A stretch of DNA of 64,000 nucleotides from Solwaraspora sp. WMMD1047 (GCF_029626155.1 NZ_JARUBL010000001.1:5666001-5730000), one strand, 5' to 3'. Numbered from the stretch's first letter, positions 51,138 through 61,084 are shown. A program made the numbers and translations. The notes: generated by a model from the letters alone, not told the origin.

Positions 51138-51830
51138 TCAGGCTGCCGGGTCGCCGTTGGTCGGGCGTTCGCGGGCCGGGGCGTACCGGTTCACGTACTC
51201 CTGGCCGGTCAGCTTCTGGATCTCCATCATCACTTCGTCGGTGATCTGCCGCAGCGAGCTGCGGTCCTCCGCGCGGCCGGTGAAGTCCATCGGCTTGCCG
51301 AACCGGACAATTGGTCGCCCGGCGCCGAGCCGGGGCACCCGGGTGCCGATCGGCTGGATCTTCTCGGTGCCGATCATGCCGACCGGGATCACCGGTACGC
51401 CGGCCGCCATCGCCAGCCGGGCCACCCCGGTCCGACCCCGGTAGAGCCGCCCGTCCGGGGAACGGGTGCCCTCCGGGTAGATGACCACCAGGTCGCCGCC
51501 GCGCAGCACCGGGACGGCGCCGTCGAACGCCGACAGCGCGGCCCGCCCGCCGGCCCGCTCGACCCGGATGGCGCCGAGCCCACCGATCACCGAGCGGCTC
51601 AGCCAACCTCGGAAGCCGGTGCCGGTGAAGTACTCGGCCTTGGCCCAGAACGCGAGGTGGCGGGGTACCACGGCACCGAGGAAGAGTTCGTCGGCGACCG
51701 ACAGGTGGTTACCGGCGAAGATCGCCCCGCCGGTCGCGGGAACGTGTTCCAGCCCTTCCACTTTCGGGCGCCAGCCCAACAGCAGCCCGTTGCCGACGGT
51801 GAGCTTGCCGATGGTGTAGAGCAGCGGCAC
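51138..51830 (-). CDS. plsC: 1-acyl-sn-glycerol-3-phosphate acyltransferase (PlsC-like)
   Basis: 230 aa, transfers an acyl group to lysophosphatidic acid or a related acceptor at the membrane. Motif I is GNHLSVADELF (NHxxxxD variant), motif III YPEGTRSPDGRLYRG, motif IV PVIPVG. One N-terminal hydrophobic segment. GTG with GGAGG four bases upstream. Convergent with the photolyase gene (stops 16 bp apart). The conserved His and Asp are present, so it should be active; acceptor specificity unknown. Confidence 0.9.
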   Translation of the reverse strand: MPLLYTIGKLTVGNGLLLGWRPKVEGLEHVPATGGAIFAGNHLSVADELFLGAVVPRHLAFWAKAEYFTGTGFRGWLSRSVIGGLGAIRVERAGGRAALSAFDGAVPVLRGGDLVVIYPEGTRSPDGRLYRGRTGVARLAMAAGVPVIPVGMIGTEKIQPIGTRVPRLGAGRPIVRFGKPMDFTGRAEDRSSLRQITDEVMMEIQKLTGQEYVNRYAPARERPTNGDPAA

Positions 51831-51968
51831 GGAACCTCCGGGATGGGGTGCGGAACGGAGGCTGTCACGGTAACCGACGCCCGCCCGTCACGCGCGGTCG
51901 ACCGTCCCCGCAGCCGGGCCGCCCCGCAGCCTGGGGGGTGCCAGCCCGGCGGCCGGCACCCCCCGGGC

Positions 51969-53543
51969 TCACCGCCGGGTCGGTGCCGGCAGCGTCACCG
52001 ACCACAGCGAGGTGCCGTCGCGGTCGCGCAGGTGCACGGTGAAGGCACCGGAGCGGCCGTCGATGTTCACCTCGCCGAAGTGCTGGAATCCCTCGGCCGG
52101 CGAGGTGTTCGCCCGGGGCGGGGCGTTGACGAAGACCGCCCGGGGGCCGAAGGTGCCGTCCAGGGCGTTCGGGCCGAACGCGCCGGCGTGCGCGGGCCCG
52201 GAGACGAATTCCCAGAACGGGGTGAAGTCGGCCACCGCGGCGCGCGCCGGGTCGTAGTGGTGGGCGGCGGTGTAGTGCACGTCGGCGGTGAGGAAGACGA
52301 TCCCGGTCACGCCGCGCCGGTGGGCGGTGGTGAGGATCTCGGCGAACTCCAGTTCCCGGCCGGCGGGCAGACCCGGGTCGCCCTGCGCGATCCCCTCCTG
52401 GGCGGCGGCGCCGTCCGGCACCACCAGGCCGAGCGGCAGGTCGGCGGCGATCACCTTCCAGGTCGCCCGGGACCGGGTCAGTTCCCGGGTCAGCCAGGCC
52501 CGCTGGTCACGCCCCAGCAGGCCCCGGCGCGGGTCGGCGTAGGTGTTGCCGTCGTTGGCGTCCTTGTAGGTCCGCATGTCCAGCACGAACACGTCGAGCA
52601 GCGGCCCGTACGACAGTCGCCGGTAGAGCCGGTCGTCGGACGGGGTGGGCAGCCACTCGTGGAAGGCCCGGCGGGCGCGGCGGGCCAGCACGTCGACCCG
52701 GGTCTCGGCGTACCGGGAATCGGTCAGGATCTCCCCGGGGTACCAGTTGTTCGTCACCTCGTGGTCGTCCCACTGGTTGATCTGCGGCACCTCGGCGGCG
52801 AACGCGCGCAGGTGCTCGTCGAGCAGGTTGTAGGCGAACTGGCCCCGGAACTCGCCGAGCGTCTCGGCGACCTTGCTCTTCTCCTCGGTGACCAGGTTGC
52901 GCCAGATCCGCCCGTCCGGGAGGGTCACGGTCTCGGTGAGCGGGCCGTCGGCGTAGACGGTGTCGCCGCTGCAGAGGAAGAAGTCCGGGCGGACCGCCCG
53001 CATCGACTCGAAGATCCGCATCCCGCCGTACGCGGGGTCGATTCCCCAGCCCTGGCCGGCGATGTCGCCGGTCCAGACGAACCGCAGGTCGCGGCGCTGG
53101 CCGGCGGCCGGCGCGGTGGTCAGCTCACCGGTCAGCGTCTCGCTGACCAGGCCGTACCGCTCGGTGCTCTCGACCCGTACCCGGTAGTGCAGCCGCCGGC
53201 CGGGTGGCAGGCCGCGCAGCCGGAGCTTGCCGGTGAAGTCGCTGTCCGGGCCGAGTACCGGTCCGCGGATCTGCCGGGCGCCGCGGAAGTCGGGGCGGGA
53301 GCTGATCTCCACCCGCAGCCGCCCGGCCCGGTCGGCCCGGGTCCAGACCACCGCCGAGTCGGCCGTCGCGGCGCCGCTCTGGATGCCGTGGGTCAGCACC
53401 GGGCGCCCCGCGGGTCGCCAGCCGGGGAAGCCGAGCGGTCCGGCGGCGGGGGCGCCGGCGCCGCCGAGCAGCGCGCCGCCGGCCAGTCCGGCGCCGGTGG
53501 CCAGTCCGGCTCGCAGCAGGGTACGTCGATCAAGTGCGGTCAT
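51969..53543 (-). CDS. phoD: Alkaline phosphatase D (PhoD) family, Tat-exported
   Basis: 524 aa. The N-terminus DRRTLLRAGLATGAGLAGGALL is a twin-arginine signal, as usual for PhoD, which folds with Fe/Ca before export. An N-terminal PhoD-like Fn3 domain (VLTHGIQSGAATADSAVVWTRAD) precedes the metallophosphatase core with metal ligands in FVWTGDIAGQGWG, CSGDTVYADG, NQWDDHEVTNNW and FLTADVHYTAAH. Expected to release phosphate from phosphodiesters or wall teichoic acids. ATG with GGAGG 7 bases upstream. A pho box was not identified. Confidence 0.92.
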   Translation of the reverse strand: MTALDRRTLLRAGLATGAGLAGGALLGGAGAPAAGPLGFPGWRPAGRPVLTHGIQSGAATADSAVVWTRADRAGRLRVEISSRPDFRGARQIRGPVLGPDSDFTGKLRLRGLPPGRRLHYRVRVESTERYGLVSETLTGELTTAPAAGQRRDLRFVWTGDIAGQGWGIDPAYGGMRIFESMRAVRPDFFLCSGDTVYADGPLTETVTLPDGRIWRNLVTEEKSKVAETLGEFRGQFAYNLLDEHLRAFAAEVPQINQWDDHEVTNNWYPGEILTDSRYAETRVDVLARRARRAFHEWLPTPSDDRLYRRLSYGPLLDVFVLDMRTYKDANDGNTYADPRRGLLGRDQRAWLTRELTRSRATWKVIAADLPLGLVVPDGAAAQEGIAQGDPGLPAGRELEFAEILTTAHRRGVTGIVFLTADVHYTAAHHYDPARAAVADFTPFWEFVSGPAHAGAFGPNALDGTFGPRAVFVNAPPRANTSPAEGFQHFGEVNIDGRSGAFTVHLRDRDGTSLWSVTLPAPTRR

Positions 53544-53657
53544 TCGGGGTCCTCCGGCAAAACGCGGAAATGAGACACCTGTGGTGTATCGATCCCACGT
53601 GGCGCGCCGGCCGGCTCCCGGTGACCGTTTCCCGAACCGCTGGCGAACGCCAGCCGG

Positions 53658-54083
53658 TCAGCCCAGGTCGGGGAACCAGAGGGCGATCTCCCGCTTGGCG
53701 CTGTCCACCGAGTCGGAGGCGTGCACCAGGTTCTCCCGGTTGGACAGGGAGAGGTCGCCGCGGATCGTGCCGGCCGCCGCCTTGCGCCCGTCGGTGGCCC
53801 CGACCAGGCCGCGTACGACGTCGATCACCTGGTCTCCGGAGAGCACGAGCGCGACCAGCGGTCCGCCGGTCATGAACTCGCGCAGCGGCGGGTAGAACGG
53901 CTTCTCCAGGTGTTCGGCGTAGTGCGCGTCGGCGAGGGCGCCGTCCATCGCCCGTAGCACCATCGCGTCCACGGTGAAGCCCTTGCGCTCGAACCGGCCG
54001 AGGATCTCCCCGACCAGGCCGCGCCGCACGGCGTCGGGCTTGATCAGGACGAGGGTACGCTCGACCGGACTGCTGCTGGACAC
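53658..54083 (-). CDS. ndk: Nucleoside diphosphate kinase
   Basis: Transfers gamma-phosphate among nucleotides through a phospho-His. 141 aa: ERTLVLIKPDAVRRGLVGEI start, KPFYPPLREFMTGGP, and the catalytic His in NLVHASDS. GTG 54083 with AGGAGG seven bases upstream fixes the start; the frame is open further upstream but unrelated. In mycobacteria ndk is beside rne and the DUF4233/folC block, as here apart from insertions. Confidence 0.96.
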   Translation of the reverse strand: MSSSSPVERTLVLIKPDAVRRGLVGEILGRFERKGFTVDAMVLRAMDGALADAHYAEHLEKPFYPPLREFMTGGPLVALVLSGDQVIDVVRGLVGATDGRKAAAGTIRGDLSLSNRENLVHASDSVDSAKREIALWFPDLG

Positions 54084-54233
54084 GCTGATTCCTCCTGGAC
54101 AGGGCCGGGTACTAACGGGCATGGTCAGCCTAGCGAGCCCCCGGGCGGGATCCGTGGCCGGCCGTGTCAACGCTCCGGTCTTCCCATTCCCGGGCGACCG
54201 GGCCTAGCCTGGCCCTAACCAGGGAGGTCCACT

Positions 54234-55823
54234 GTGGCAGACGGCACCCGTCGACAGGTCGCACCGGTGCGCAAGCTCGTCGCCGCCGTGCTCGGCACGG
54301 TCGCCACCTTCATCGTGCTGTTCGGCGCCGGCATGTCGAGCTGGACCATCGTGGCGCTCGGGGTGGCGCTGCTGGTCCTCTCCGTCGCCCTGGTGCTCGT
54401 CACGTCGGTGCGCAGCGGCGCGCGCGCCTGGGTGACCGGGATCGGCCATGTGCACAGCGTGTCGGAGCCGCCCGCGTCATCGACGTTCGGCCGCTGCGAG
54501 CTGCAGATCGTGATCGACGCGCCCGGCCTGCCGCCCCGCTCGATAAAGGTGCGCGACCCCCGGGTGCCGGTGGCCAAGTGGCCCGACCCGGGCGCCACCC
54601 TGCCGATCATGGTCGCGATCGACGACCAGCGGCACGTCCGGATCCTCTGGGACGAGGTGATGACGCACGCGGAGGCGGCCGCCCGGGGCGGGCTCCCGCC
54701 GGAGTTCGACGACTACGACCCGGCCGCCGACGACCTGCTGATCGAGGAGGACGCCCCGCCCTGGGAGCAGCGGACGCCGGACGAGGACTATCTGGGGCCG
54801 ACCGCCGGTGAGCGGATGGCCGCCGACCTGCCGGCCGAGGGCGGTCGCCGCTACGAGGAGCCGGTGGTGGTACGCCAGACGCCGGGCGGCACCCTGGTGT
54901 TGGAGGGCACCGTGGTCGAGCCGTCCCCGGCGACGCCGCTACCCCGCCGCGCCAAGCCCAGCCCCGGCCCCTCCGTCACCAGACCGAGCCCCGCCCCCGC
55001 TGCCGCCCATTCCGGCCCGGCCGCTACCGTCGCCCAGCCCGGCCCCGGCCCGACGATCGCCCAGCCCGACCCGGGTCCGTCCGGCTCGGAGTCGGACCGC
55101 GACCCGGACGCCGCGATGCCTGACGTCGCCACTCCGGCGGCAACCGGATCGACCGGCCCGGTCGCCTCGGCGTCCGCCCCGCCGCTCGACGAGATCGACA
55201 TCGACATCGACGGCCCGCCGGCCGCCTACTCCCCTCGGTCCGGCTCGGCGCCGTCCTCCGCCGACCCGACCGGCCCGTCGCCATACGTGACCGACAGCTA
55301 CCAGTCCACCGGGGACATCCCGCCGCCCGGTCCCGGCGGGCCGGACCCCGTTGGCGGTGAGCCTGTTGGCGACGCCGCGGACGACGATCCGATCCTGGCC
55401 GGGCTGCCGGACGCTCCCCCCGGGGGCGCGGCCGGCGACACCGGCCGCCCGATTCACGGCGTCGGCATCACCCTGCTGGTGGCCGATCTGGACCGGTCGG
55501 TGGCCTTCTACCGGGACATGCTCGGGTTCCTGGAGATCGACGGCGGCGAGGGGAACGCGGTGCTCGCCTCCGGCGCCACCCGGATCGTGCTGCGGGCCAT
55601 CCGGGACGTCGCGCCGATCAACCGCCGGTTGGTGCACCTCAACCTCGATGTCGACGACGTCGAGGCCGCCCACGCCGAGCTGAAGGCCAAGGGCGTCCGG
55701 TTCACGTATGCCCCCCGCGCGGTGAACCGGGGCGCCAAGCTGGAGCTCTGGGCCGCCGCGTTCCGCGACCCCGACGGCCACGGCATCGCCCTCACCCAGT
55801 GGCGCGACCGCCAGCCCCGCTGA
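54234..55823 (+). CDS. Membrane protein fused to a glyoxalase/VOC domain
   Basis: 529 aa. Two N-terminal helices (KLVAAVLGTVATFIVLFGAG and WTIVALGVALLVLSVALVLV), a soluble beta-rich domain to ~residue 150 (RCELQIVIDAPGLPPRSIKVRD, VAIDDQRHVRILWDEV), a 200-residue acidic/Pro-rich linker, and a C-terminal VOC domain (GVGITLLVADLDRSVAFYRDMLGFLEIDG ... FRDPDGHGIALTQW). His and Glu metal ligands are not all evident, so catalysis is doubtful. GGGAGG lies six bases before the GTG start. One continuous frame, but a fusion of a membrane protein with VOC is unusual. Confidence 0.8.
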   Translation: MADGTRRQVAPVRKLVAAVLGTVATFIVLFGAGMSSWTIVALGVALLVLSVALVLVTSVRSGARAWVTGIGHVHSVSEPPASSTFGRCELQIVIDAPGLPPRSIKVRDPRVPVAKWPDPGATLPIMVAIDDQRHVRILWDEVMTHAEAAARGGLPPEFDDYDPAADDLLIEEDAPPWEQRTPDEDYLGPTAGERMAADLPAEGGRRYEEPVVVRQTPGGTLVLEGTVVEPSPATPLPRRAKPSPGPSVTRPSPAPAAAHSGPAATVAQPGPGPTIAQPDPGPSGSESDRDPDAAMPDVATPAATGSTGPVASASAPPLDEIDIDIDGPPAAYSPRSGSAPSSADPTGPSPYVTDSYQSTGDIPPPGPGGPDPVGGEPVGDAADDDPILAGLPDAPPGGAAGDTGRPIHGVGITLLVADLDRSVAFYRDMLGFLEIDGGEGNAVLASGATRIVLRAIRDVAPINRRLVHLNLDVDDVEAAHAELKAKGVRFTYAPRAVNRGAKLELWAAAFRDPDGHGIALTQWRDRQPR

Positions 55824-55845
55824 CCGGGGTGCGGCGGCGGGGACG

Positions 55846-56199
55846 TTAGCCGAGGATGCTGCGCCGGACGTGCAGCACGTAGGCCCAGACCAGGCCGAAG
55901 ATGATGCCCAGGGCGCCGAGTGCCGGGTGCAGCAGGCCGGCGGCCAGCAGCAGCACCTGCAGGGCGGTGCCGCCGTGCCAGGCCCACCGGCGGCGCAGCA
56001 GCCCGGCGAGCAGCACCGCGCCGACCGCCAGCGCGACGATCGCCCCGATCGCCGGTCCGGTCAGCTCGCCGCCGAGCATCCGGATCGGCTGGATCGCCAG
56101 CAGCAGCACCAGCGCCTCCAGCACCAGCGAGCCGGCGCCGAGGCCCCGGACCGCCCGGACCGGGTCGCGCAGCCCGGATCTCGGCGCCGGCCCGGTCAT
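55846..56199 (-). CDS. DUF4233 membrane protein
   Basis: 117 aa with four hydrophobic helices (GAGSLVLEALVLLLAIQPI, LTGPAIGAIVALAVGAVLLAGLL, GTALQVLLLAAGLLHPALGALGIIFGLVWAYVLHV). Equivalent of Rv2446c, always next to folC in actinobacteria. The ATG overlaps the folC stop by 4 bp. No function known; its coupling to folC suggests a role in the same cellular process, but this is inference. Confidence 0.88.
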   Translation of the reverse strand: MTGPAPRSGLRDPVRAVRGLGAGSLVLEALVLLLAIQPIRMLGGELTGPAIGAIVALAVGAVLLAGLLRRRWAWHGGTALQVLLLAAGLLHPALGALGIIFGLVWAYVLHVRRSILG

Positions 56200-57539
56200 C
56201 GCTTCAGCAGGTGCCGGGCGTCGGCAACGGTGGCCACCGAACCGGTGACCACCACCCCCACGCCGCTCAGCTCGCCCTGCACGTCGGTTTCGGCGAGCCC
56301 GACGGCCGCCTCGATCGCGTCCGGCATCCCGGCCGCCACCTCCACCCGTTCCGGTCCGAAGACCTCCGTCGCCAGCTCGGCCAGCTCCGCCACCGGCATC
56401 GCCCGGGGTGAACTGTTACGGGTCACCACCACCGCGTCGACCACCGGTTCGAGCAGCTCCAGCAGCCCGGCGGCGTCCTTGTCGGCGAGCACCCCGACCA
56501 CCGCGATCAGCCGGCTGAAGGCGAACTCCTCCTGCAGCGCGGTGACGGTGGCCGCCATCCCGTGCGGGTTGTGCGCCCCGTCGAGCAGGATCGTCGGAGC
56601 GGACCGTACCCGCTCCAGCCGGCCCGGCGCGGAGGCGCCGGCGAACCCGGCCCGGACCGACTCGACGTCGAGCTGCCGGTTCGCGCCGGCGCCGAGGAAC
56701 GCCTCGACGGCCGCCAGCGCGATCGCCGCGTTCTGCGCCTGGTGGGCGCCGTGCAACGGCAGAAAGATCTCGTCGTACGCGCCGCCCAGCCCCTGCAGGG
56801 TGAGGACCTGGCCGCCGACCGCCACCGAACGCCGCAGCACCCCGAACTCGGCGCCCTCCCGCGCGACGGTGGCGCCCACCTCGACGCAGCGTTCCAGGAT
56901 CGGTCGGGCCGCCTCCTCCGGTTGGGCGGCCAGCACGACCGTGGCCCCGGAGTGGATGATGCCGGACTTGGCCAGCGCGATGTCCTCCAGCCGGTCGCCG
57001 AGCCATTCGGTGTGGTCGAGCCCGATCGGGGTGAGCACGCAGACCCCGGCCTGCAGGACGTTCGTGGCGTCCTCGGCGCCGCCGAGGCCGACCTCGACGA
57101 CGGCCACGTCGACCGGGGCGTCCGCGAACGTCGCGAACGCCAGGGCGGTGGTCATCTCGAAGTAGGTGAGTGGTTCGCTCGACTTCTGGTCGACCAGCTC
57201 GGCCAGCGGCGCGATCTCCCGGTACGCGCCGACGAACCGCTGTTCGCTCACCGGTTCCCCGTCCAGGCTGACCCGCTCCCGCACCGTCTCCAGGTGCGGG
57301 CTGGTGTAGCGGCCGGTGTGCAGCCCGAACGACCGCAACAACGAGTCGATCATGCGGGCGGTCGAGGTCTTGCCGTTCGTCCCGGTCAGGTGGATCGACG
57401 GGTACGCCCGCTGCGGGCTGCCCAGCAGGTCGAGCAGCTGTTCGATGCGGCCCAGGTCGAAGACCATCCGGGTGAAGCCGCGCTGGCTCAGCTCGGCGTC
57501 GACCGCGGCGAACTCGGCCCGATCGGCGGCGCCACTCAC
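56196..57539 (-). CDS. folC: Folylpolyglutamate synthase / dihydrofolate synthase
   Basis: Mur ligase-family enzyme adding Glu to dihydropteroate and folates. 447 aa: P-loop [48 protein letters not shown], and C-terminal [14 protein letters not shown] 57539 overlaps the valS stop (GTGA). Central gene of the tightly overlapped valS-folC-DUF4233 operon. The open frame upstream is a valS shadow. Confidence 0.95.
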   Translation of the reverse strand: MSGAADRAEFAAVDAELSQRGFTRMVFDLGRIEQLLDLLGSPQRAYPSIHLTGTNGKTSTARMIDSLLRSFGLHTGRYTSPHLETVRERVSLDGEPVSEQRFVGAYREIAPLAELVDQKSSEPLTYFEMTTALAFATFADAPVDVAVVEVGLGGAEDATNVLQAGVCVLTPIGLDHTEWLGDRLEDIALAKSGIIHSGATVVLAAQPEEAARPILERCVEVGATVAREGAEFGVLRRSVAVGGQVLTLQGLGGAYDEIFLPLHGAHQAQNAAIALAAVEAFLGAGANRQLDVESVRAGFAGASAPGRLERVRSAPTILLDGAHNPHGMAATVTALQEEFAFSRLIAVVGVLADKDAAGLLELLEPVVDAVVVTRNSSPRAMPVAELAELATEVFGPERVEVAAGMPDAIEAAVGLAETDVQGELSGVGVVVTGSVATVADARHLLKR

Positions 57540-60151
57540 GACAGAGCCTGCAGCGCGGCGGAGATCCGGGCCAGGTCGGACTCGGCCACCGCCAGCCGGT
57601 CCCTGATCTTGTTGACCACCGGCTCCGGCGCCTTGCCGACGAAGGCCGGGTTGCCGAGCTTCGCCCGGGCCTGCGCGGCCTCCTTCTCGGCCGCCGCCCG
57701 GTCCTTCTCCAGCCGGGCCCGCTCGGCCGCCACGTCGATCGAACCCCGGGTGTCCAGGGCCACGGTGACGTCGCCGGTCACCGCCAGGGTGGCACTGGCC
57801 TGGAAGTCCGCACCGGCGTCGTCGAGCCGGGCCAGGGCGCGCAGCAGCGGCTCGTGGGCGGCGATCCCGGCGCCGGTCAACCCGTCCAGCCGGGCGGCGA
57901 CCCGCTGGGCCGGCCGCAGCCCCTGGTCGGACCGGAACCGCCGGATCTCGGTGACCACCCGCTGCAGGGCCGCCACCTCGGCCTCCGCCGGGTCGTCGAC
58001 GAGCGCGGGCTGGGCCGCCGGCCACTGCTGGGTCATCACGGTGTCCCCGCCGGTCAGCGCGATCCAGAGCTCCTCGGTGACGAACGGGACCACCGGATGC
58101 AGCAGCCGCAGCAGCTGGTCGAGCACGTGGCCGAGCACCCGGCGGGTGACCTCGGCCGGCTCCCCGCCGGCGGCCAGCACCGGCTTGGTCAGTTCGACGT
58201 ACCAGTCGCAGACGTCGTCCCAGGCGAAGTGGTAGAGCAGGTCGCAGACCTTGGCGAACTCGTACGCCTCGAACTGCTCGTCGACCTCGGCCGCGACGTG
58301 CTGCAGCCGGGAGAGGATCCACCGGTCGACGGTCGACAGCCGGCTCGCCTCGGGCAGGTCGCCGCCGACGTGCGCGCCGTTCAGCAGGGCGAACCGGGTG
58401 GCGTTCCAGAGCTTGTTGCAGAAGTTGCGGGAGCCCTGGCACCACTCCTCGCTGACCGGGACGTCCTGGCCGGGGTTGGCGCCGCGGGCCAGGGTGAACC
58501 GGGTGGCGTCGGCGCCGAACCGGCCGATCCAGTCCAGCGGGTCGACCACGTTGCCGAACGACTTCGACATCTTCTTGCCGTGCTCGTCGCGGACCATGCC
58601 GTGCAGGGCGATGACGTCGAACGGCTGCCGCCCGTCCATCGCGTAGAGACCGAACATCATCATCCGGGCGACCCAGAAGAAGAGGATGTCGTAGCCGGTG
58701 ACCAGCACGCTCGTCGGGTAGAACTTGGCCAGGTCGGCGGTCTGCTCGGGCCAGCCGAGGGTGGAGAACGGCCAGAGCGCGCTGGAGAACCAGGTGTCCA
58801 GCACGTCCTCGTCCTGGCGCCAGCCGTCGCCGGTGGGGGGCTGCTCGTCCGGGCCGACGCAGCGCACCTCGCCGTCCGGGCCGTACCAGACGGGGATCCG
58901 GTGGCCCCACCAGAGCTGCCGGGAGATGCACCAGTCGTGCATGTTGTCGACCCAGGCGAAGTAGCGCTTCGCCATGTCCGCCGGCTCGATCCGGACCCGC
59001 CCGTCGCGGACCGCGTCGCCGGCGGCCCGGGCCAGCGGCCCGGTGTTGACGAACCACTGCAGCGACAGCCGCGGCTCGACCGTGGTCTTGCAGCGCGAGC
59101 AGTGCCCGACGGCGTGCGTGTAGGGGCGCTTCTCCGCCACGATCCGGCCCTGTTCGCGCAGGGCGGCCACGATCGCCGGCCGCGCCTCGAACCGGTCCAG
59201 GCCGACGAACGGGCCGGGCGCGGTGATGACGCCCCGCTCGTCCATGATCGTGAGCGCGGGCAGGTTGTGCCGCTGGCCGATCTCGAAGTCGTTCGGGTCG
59301 TGCGCCGGGGTGACCTTGACCATGCCGGTGCCGAACGAGGGGTCGACGTGCTCGTCACCGACGATCGGGATCCGCCGGCCGGTCAGCGGCAGCTCGACCT
59401 CGGTGCCGATCAGGTGCCGGTAGCGCTCGTCTGAGGGGTGCACCGCAACCGCGGTGTCGCCGAGCATCGTCTCGGCCCGGGTGGTGGCCACCACCACGTC
59501 GTCGCTGTAGCGGATGGAGACCAGTTCACCCTCGTCGTCGGTGTGCTCGACCTCGATGTCCGACAGCGCGGTGAGGCAGCGCGGGCACCAGTTGATGATG
59601 CGCTCGGCGCGGTAGATCAGGCCGTCGTCGTACAGCCGCTTGAAGATGGTCTGGACGGCCCGGGAGAGGCCCTCGTCCATGGTGAAGCGCTCCCGGTTCC
59701 AGTCGACCGAGTCCCCGAGCCGGCGCATCTGACCCAGGATGGCGCCGCCGGACTCGGCCTTCCACTGCCAGACCCGCTCGACGAACCGCTCCCGGCCCAG
59801 GTCGTGACGGGACCGGCCCTCGGCGGCGAGCTGCCGCTCGACCAGGTTCTGGGTGGCGATCCCGGCGTGGTCCATGCCCGGCAGCCAGAGTGCCTCGTAG
59901 CCCTGCATCCGGCGGCGCCGCGTGAGGGCGTCCATCAGGGTGTGCTCGAAGGCGTGCCCCATGTGCAGCGAGCCGGTGACGTTCGGCGGGGGGATGACGA
60001 TGGTGAACGGCGGCCGGTCACTGTCGGTCGAGGCCCGGAAGTACCCGGCGGCTACCCAACGCTCGTACCGTCGCTGCTCAACCTCGCCCGGCTGGTACTG
60101 GGCGGAGAGGGTCGGGGCCGCGGCGCGTCGGGTATCCAGTGTCTCGGTCAC
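57536..60151 (-). CDS. valS: Valyl-tRNA synthetase
   Basis: Class I synthetase (871 aa). HIGH motif in [23 protein letters not shown] in [18 protein letters not shown]1 editing domain, and C-terminal coiled coil ([25 protein letters not shown]). GTG 60151 is chosen because TAGACT lies exactly six bases upstream, a leaderless start; a TTG at 60157 would add two residues. First gene of valS-folC-DUF4233. No T-box was recognised, and leaderless initiation leaves no room for one. Confidence 0.96.
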   Translation of the reverse strand: MTETLDTRRAAAPTLSAQYQPGEVEQRRYERWVAAGYFRASTDSDRPPFTIVIPPPNVTGSLHMGHAFEHTLMDALTRRRRMQGYEALWLPGMDHAGIATQNLVERQLAAEGRSRHDLGRERFVERVWQWKAESGGAILGQMRRLGDSVDWNRERFTMDEGLSRAVQTIFKRLYDDGLIYRAERIINWCPRCLTALSDIEVEHTDDEGELVSIRYSDDVVVATTRAETMLGDTAVAVHPSDERYRHLIGTEVELPLTGRRIPIVGDEHVDPSFGTGMVKVTPAHDPNDFEIGQRHNLPALTIMDERGVITAPGPFVGLDRFEARPAIVAALREQGRIVAEKRPYTHAVGHCSRCKTTVEPRLSLQWFVNTGPLARAAGDAVRDGRVRIEPADMAKRYFAWVDNMHDWCISRQLWWGHRIPVWYGPDGEVRCVGPDEQPPTGDGWRQDEDVLDTWFSSALWPFSTLGWPEQTADLAKFYPTSVLVTGYDILFFWVARMMMFGLYAMDGRQPFDVIALHGMVRDEHGKKMSKSFGNVVDPLDWIGRFGADATRFTLARGANPGQDVPVSEEWCQGSRNFCNKLWNATRFALLNGAHVGGDLPEASRLSTVDRWILSRLQHVAAEVDEQFEAYEFAKVCDLLYHFAWDDVCDWYVELTKPVLAAGGEPAEVTRRVLGHVLDQLLRLLHPVVPFVTEELWIALTGGDTVMTQQWPAAQPALVDDPAEAEVAALQRVVTEIRRFRSDQGLRPAQRVAARLDGLTGAGIAAHEPLLRALARLDDAGADFQASATLAVTGDVTVALDTRGSIDVAAERARLEKDRAAAEKEAAQARAKLGNPAFVGKAPEPVVNKIRDRLAVAESDLARISAALQALS

Positions 60152-60208
60152 CCGCAAAGTCTACGGAGCCCGTTGCGGTACCCGACATCAGCCACCACCG
60201 GTTGGCGG

Positions 60209-60214
60209 TACGGT
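60209..60214 (+). promoter_or_regulatory. -10 element of leaderless promoter
   Basis: TACGGT followed by seven bases and the ATG at 60222. Divergent from the valS promoter (TAGACT, 60158-60163, minus strand), with 70 bp between start codons. Confidence 0.5.
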
Positions 60215-60221
60215 GGCGGCT

Positions 60222-61004
60222 ATGTCCGATCCGCACATCTCCAGGCCGCCGACGGGTGACGAACCGGGGCTGATCGACCTGAGCCGCGACGAGCCGCCGC
60301 CCCGGCAGCGGTACACCGGGTGGCGGACGCTTCCGGGGGTGGACCAACCGGCGACCGCGGACCGACCGGCGGATCCGGGCCGACCGACGGGGCCGGCTCG
60401 GGGAGGTGACGGCCCGGGCCCGGACGGCGCGCAGACCGGCGGCCCGTCGCGGCGGAAGGTGATCGTGCTGGGGGCAGCCCTGCTGGTGGGCCTGGCCGGC
60501 GCGGCGACGTTGGGCACCGCGGGCTGGCGGATCGCCGCCCAGAAGGACGCCGAGCTGCGGACTCCGGCGACGGTGGCCGGCTTGACCCTGGACGACAGCG
60601 AACGCGCGGCGGCCACGGCTGACTACCTGCGTACCGGATTCGCCGCCGACATCGCCCTGGACCGCTCCGTCGGCGCCGTCTACGCCGACCCCGCCGCGCC
60701 GGACCGTAGCGTCCTGCTCTTCGGCGGCACCACCCTGATCTGGCAGCCGGAACGGGACCTCGACCGACTCTTCGAACTGGTCGCCGACGACGATGCCGGT
60801 GTCACCGGGCTCCGCGAGATGCCTGCCGGCGAGTTCGGCGGAGTGCTGAAGTGCGGCACCACCGATACGCCAGAGGGCGAGCTGCCGGTCTGCGGTTGGG
60901 CCGACCACGGCAGTGTGGCGATGGCGATGTTCCCGGGCCGCGACGTCGACCAGGCCGGCGAGCTGATGCGGGAGATCCGCGACGCCGTCCAGACCCGGAA
61001 CTGA
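60222..61004 (+). CDS. Membrane-anchored protein with C-WADHGS domain (paralogue 2)
   Basis: 260 aa. A short Pro/Arg-rich cytoplasmic part (SDPHISRPPTGDEPGLIDLSRDEPP), one membrane helix (RKVIVLGAALLVGLAGAATLG), then the extracellular domain shared with the protein at 48192: VYADPAAPDRSVLLFGGTT, then LKCGTTDTPEGELPVCGWADHGS and REIRDAVQTRN. Compared with paralogue 1 it lacks the long Pro-rich stretch. Function unknown. It runs towards the rRNA operon terminator, convergent with 5S. Confidence 0.8.
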   Translation: MSDPHISRPPTGDEPGLIDLSRDEPPPRQRYTGWRTLPGVDQPATADRPADPGRPTGPARGGDGPGPDGAQTGGPSRRKVIVLGAALLVGLAGAATLGTAGWRIAAQKDAELRTPATVAGLTLDDSERAAATADYLRTGFAADIALDRSVGAVYADPAAPDRSVLLFGGTTLIWQPERDLDRLFELVADDDAGVTGLREMPAGEFGGVLKCGTTDTPEGELPVCGWADHGSVAMAMFPGRDVDQAGELMREIRDAVQTRN

Positions 61005-61010
61005 GCCGCT

Positions 61011-61044
61011 CGTACCGGAAACACAGCCCGTACCGGAAACACAG
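61011..61044. repeat. 16-bp direct repeat next to the rRNA operon end
   Basis: CGTACCGGAAACACAG at 61011-61026 and again at 61029-61044, period 18 bp, immediately before the terminator stem. Confidence 0.85.
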
Positions 61045-61074
61045 TCAAGGGCCACCCTGTTGGGTGGCCCTTGA
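61045..61074. terminator. Terminator of the rRNA operon and of the convergent gene
   Basis: TCAAGGGCCACCC/GGGTGGCCCTTGA, 13-bp perfect stem with a TGTT loop. Ten bases beyond the 5S 3' end on the minus strand. Confidence 0.88.
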
Positions 61075-61084
61075 CCGGAAGTGT

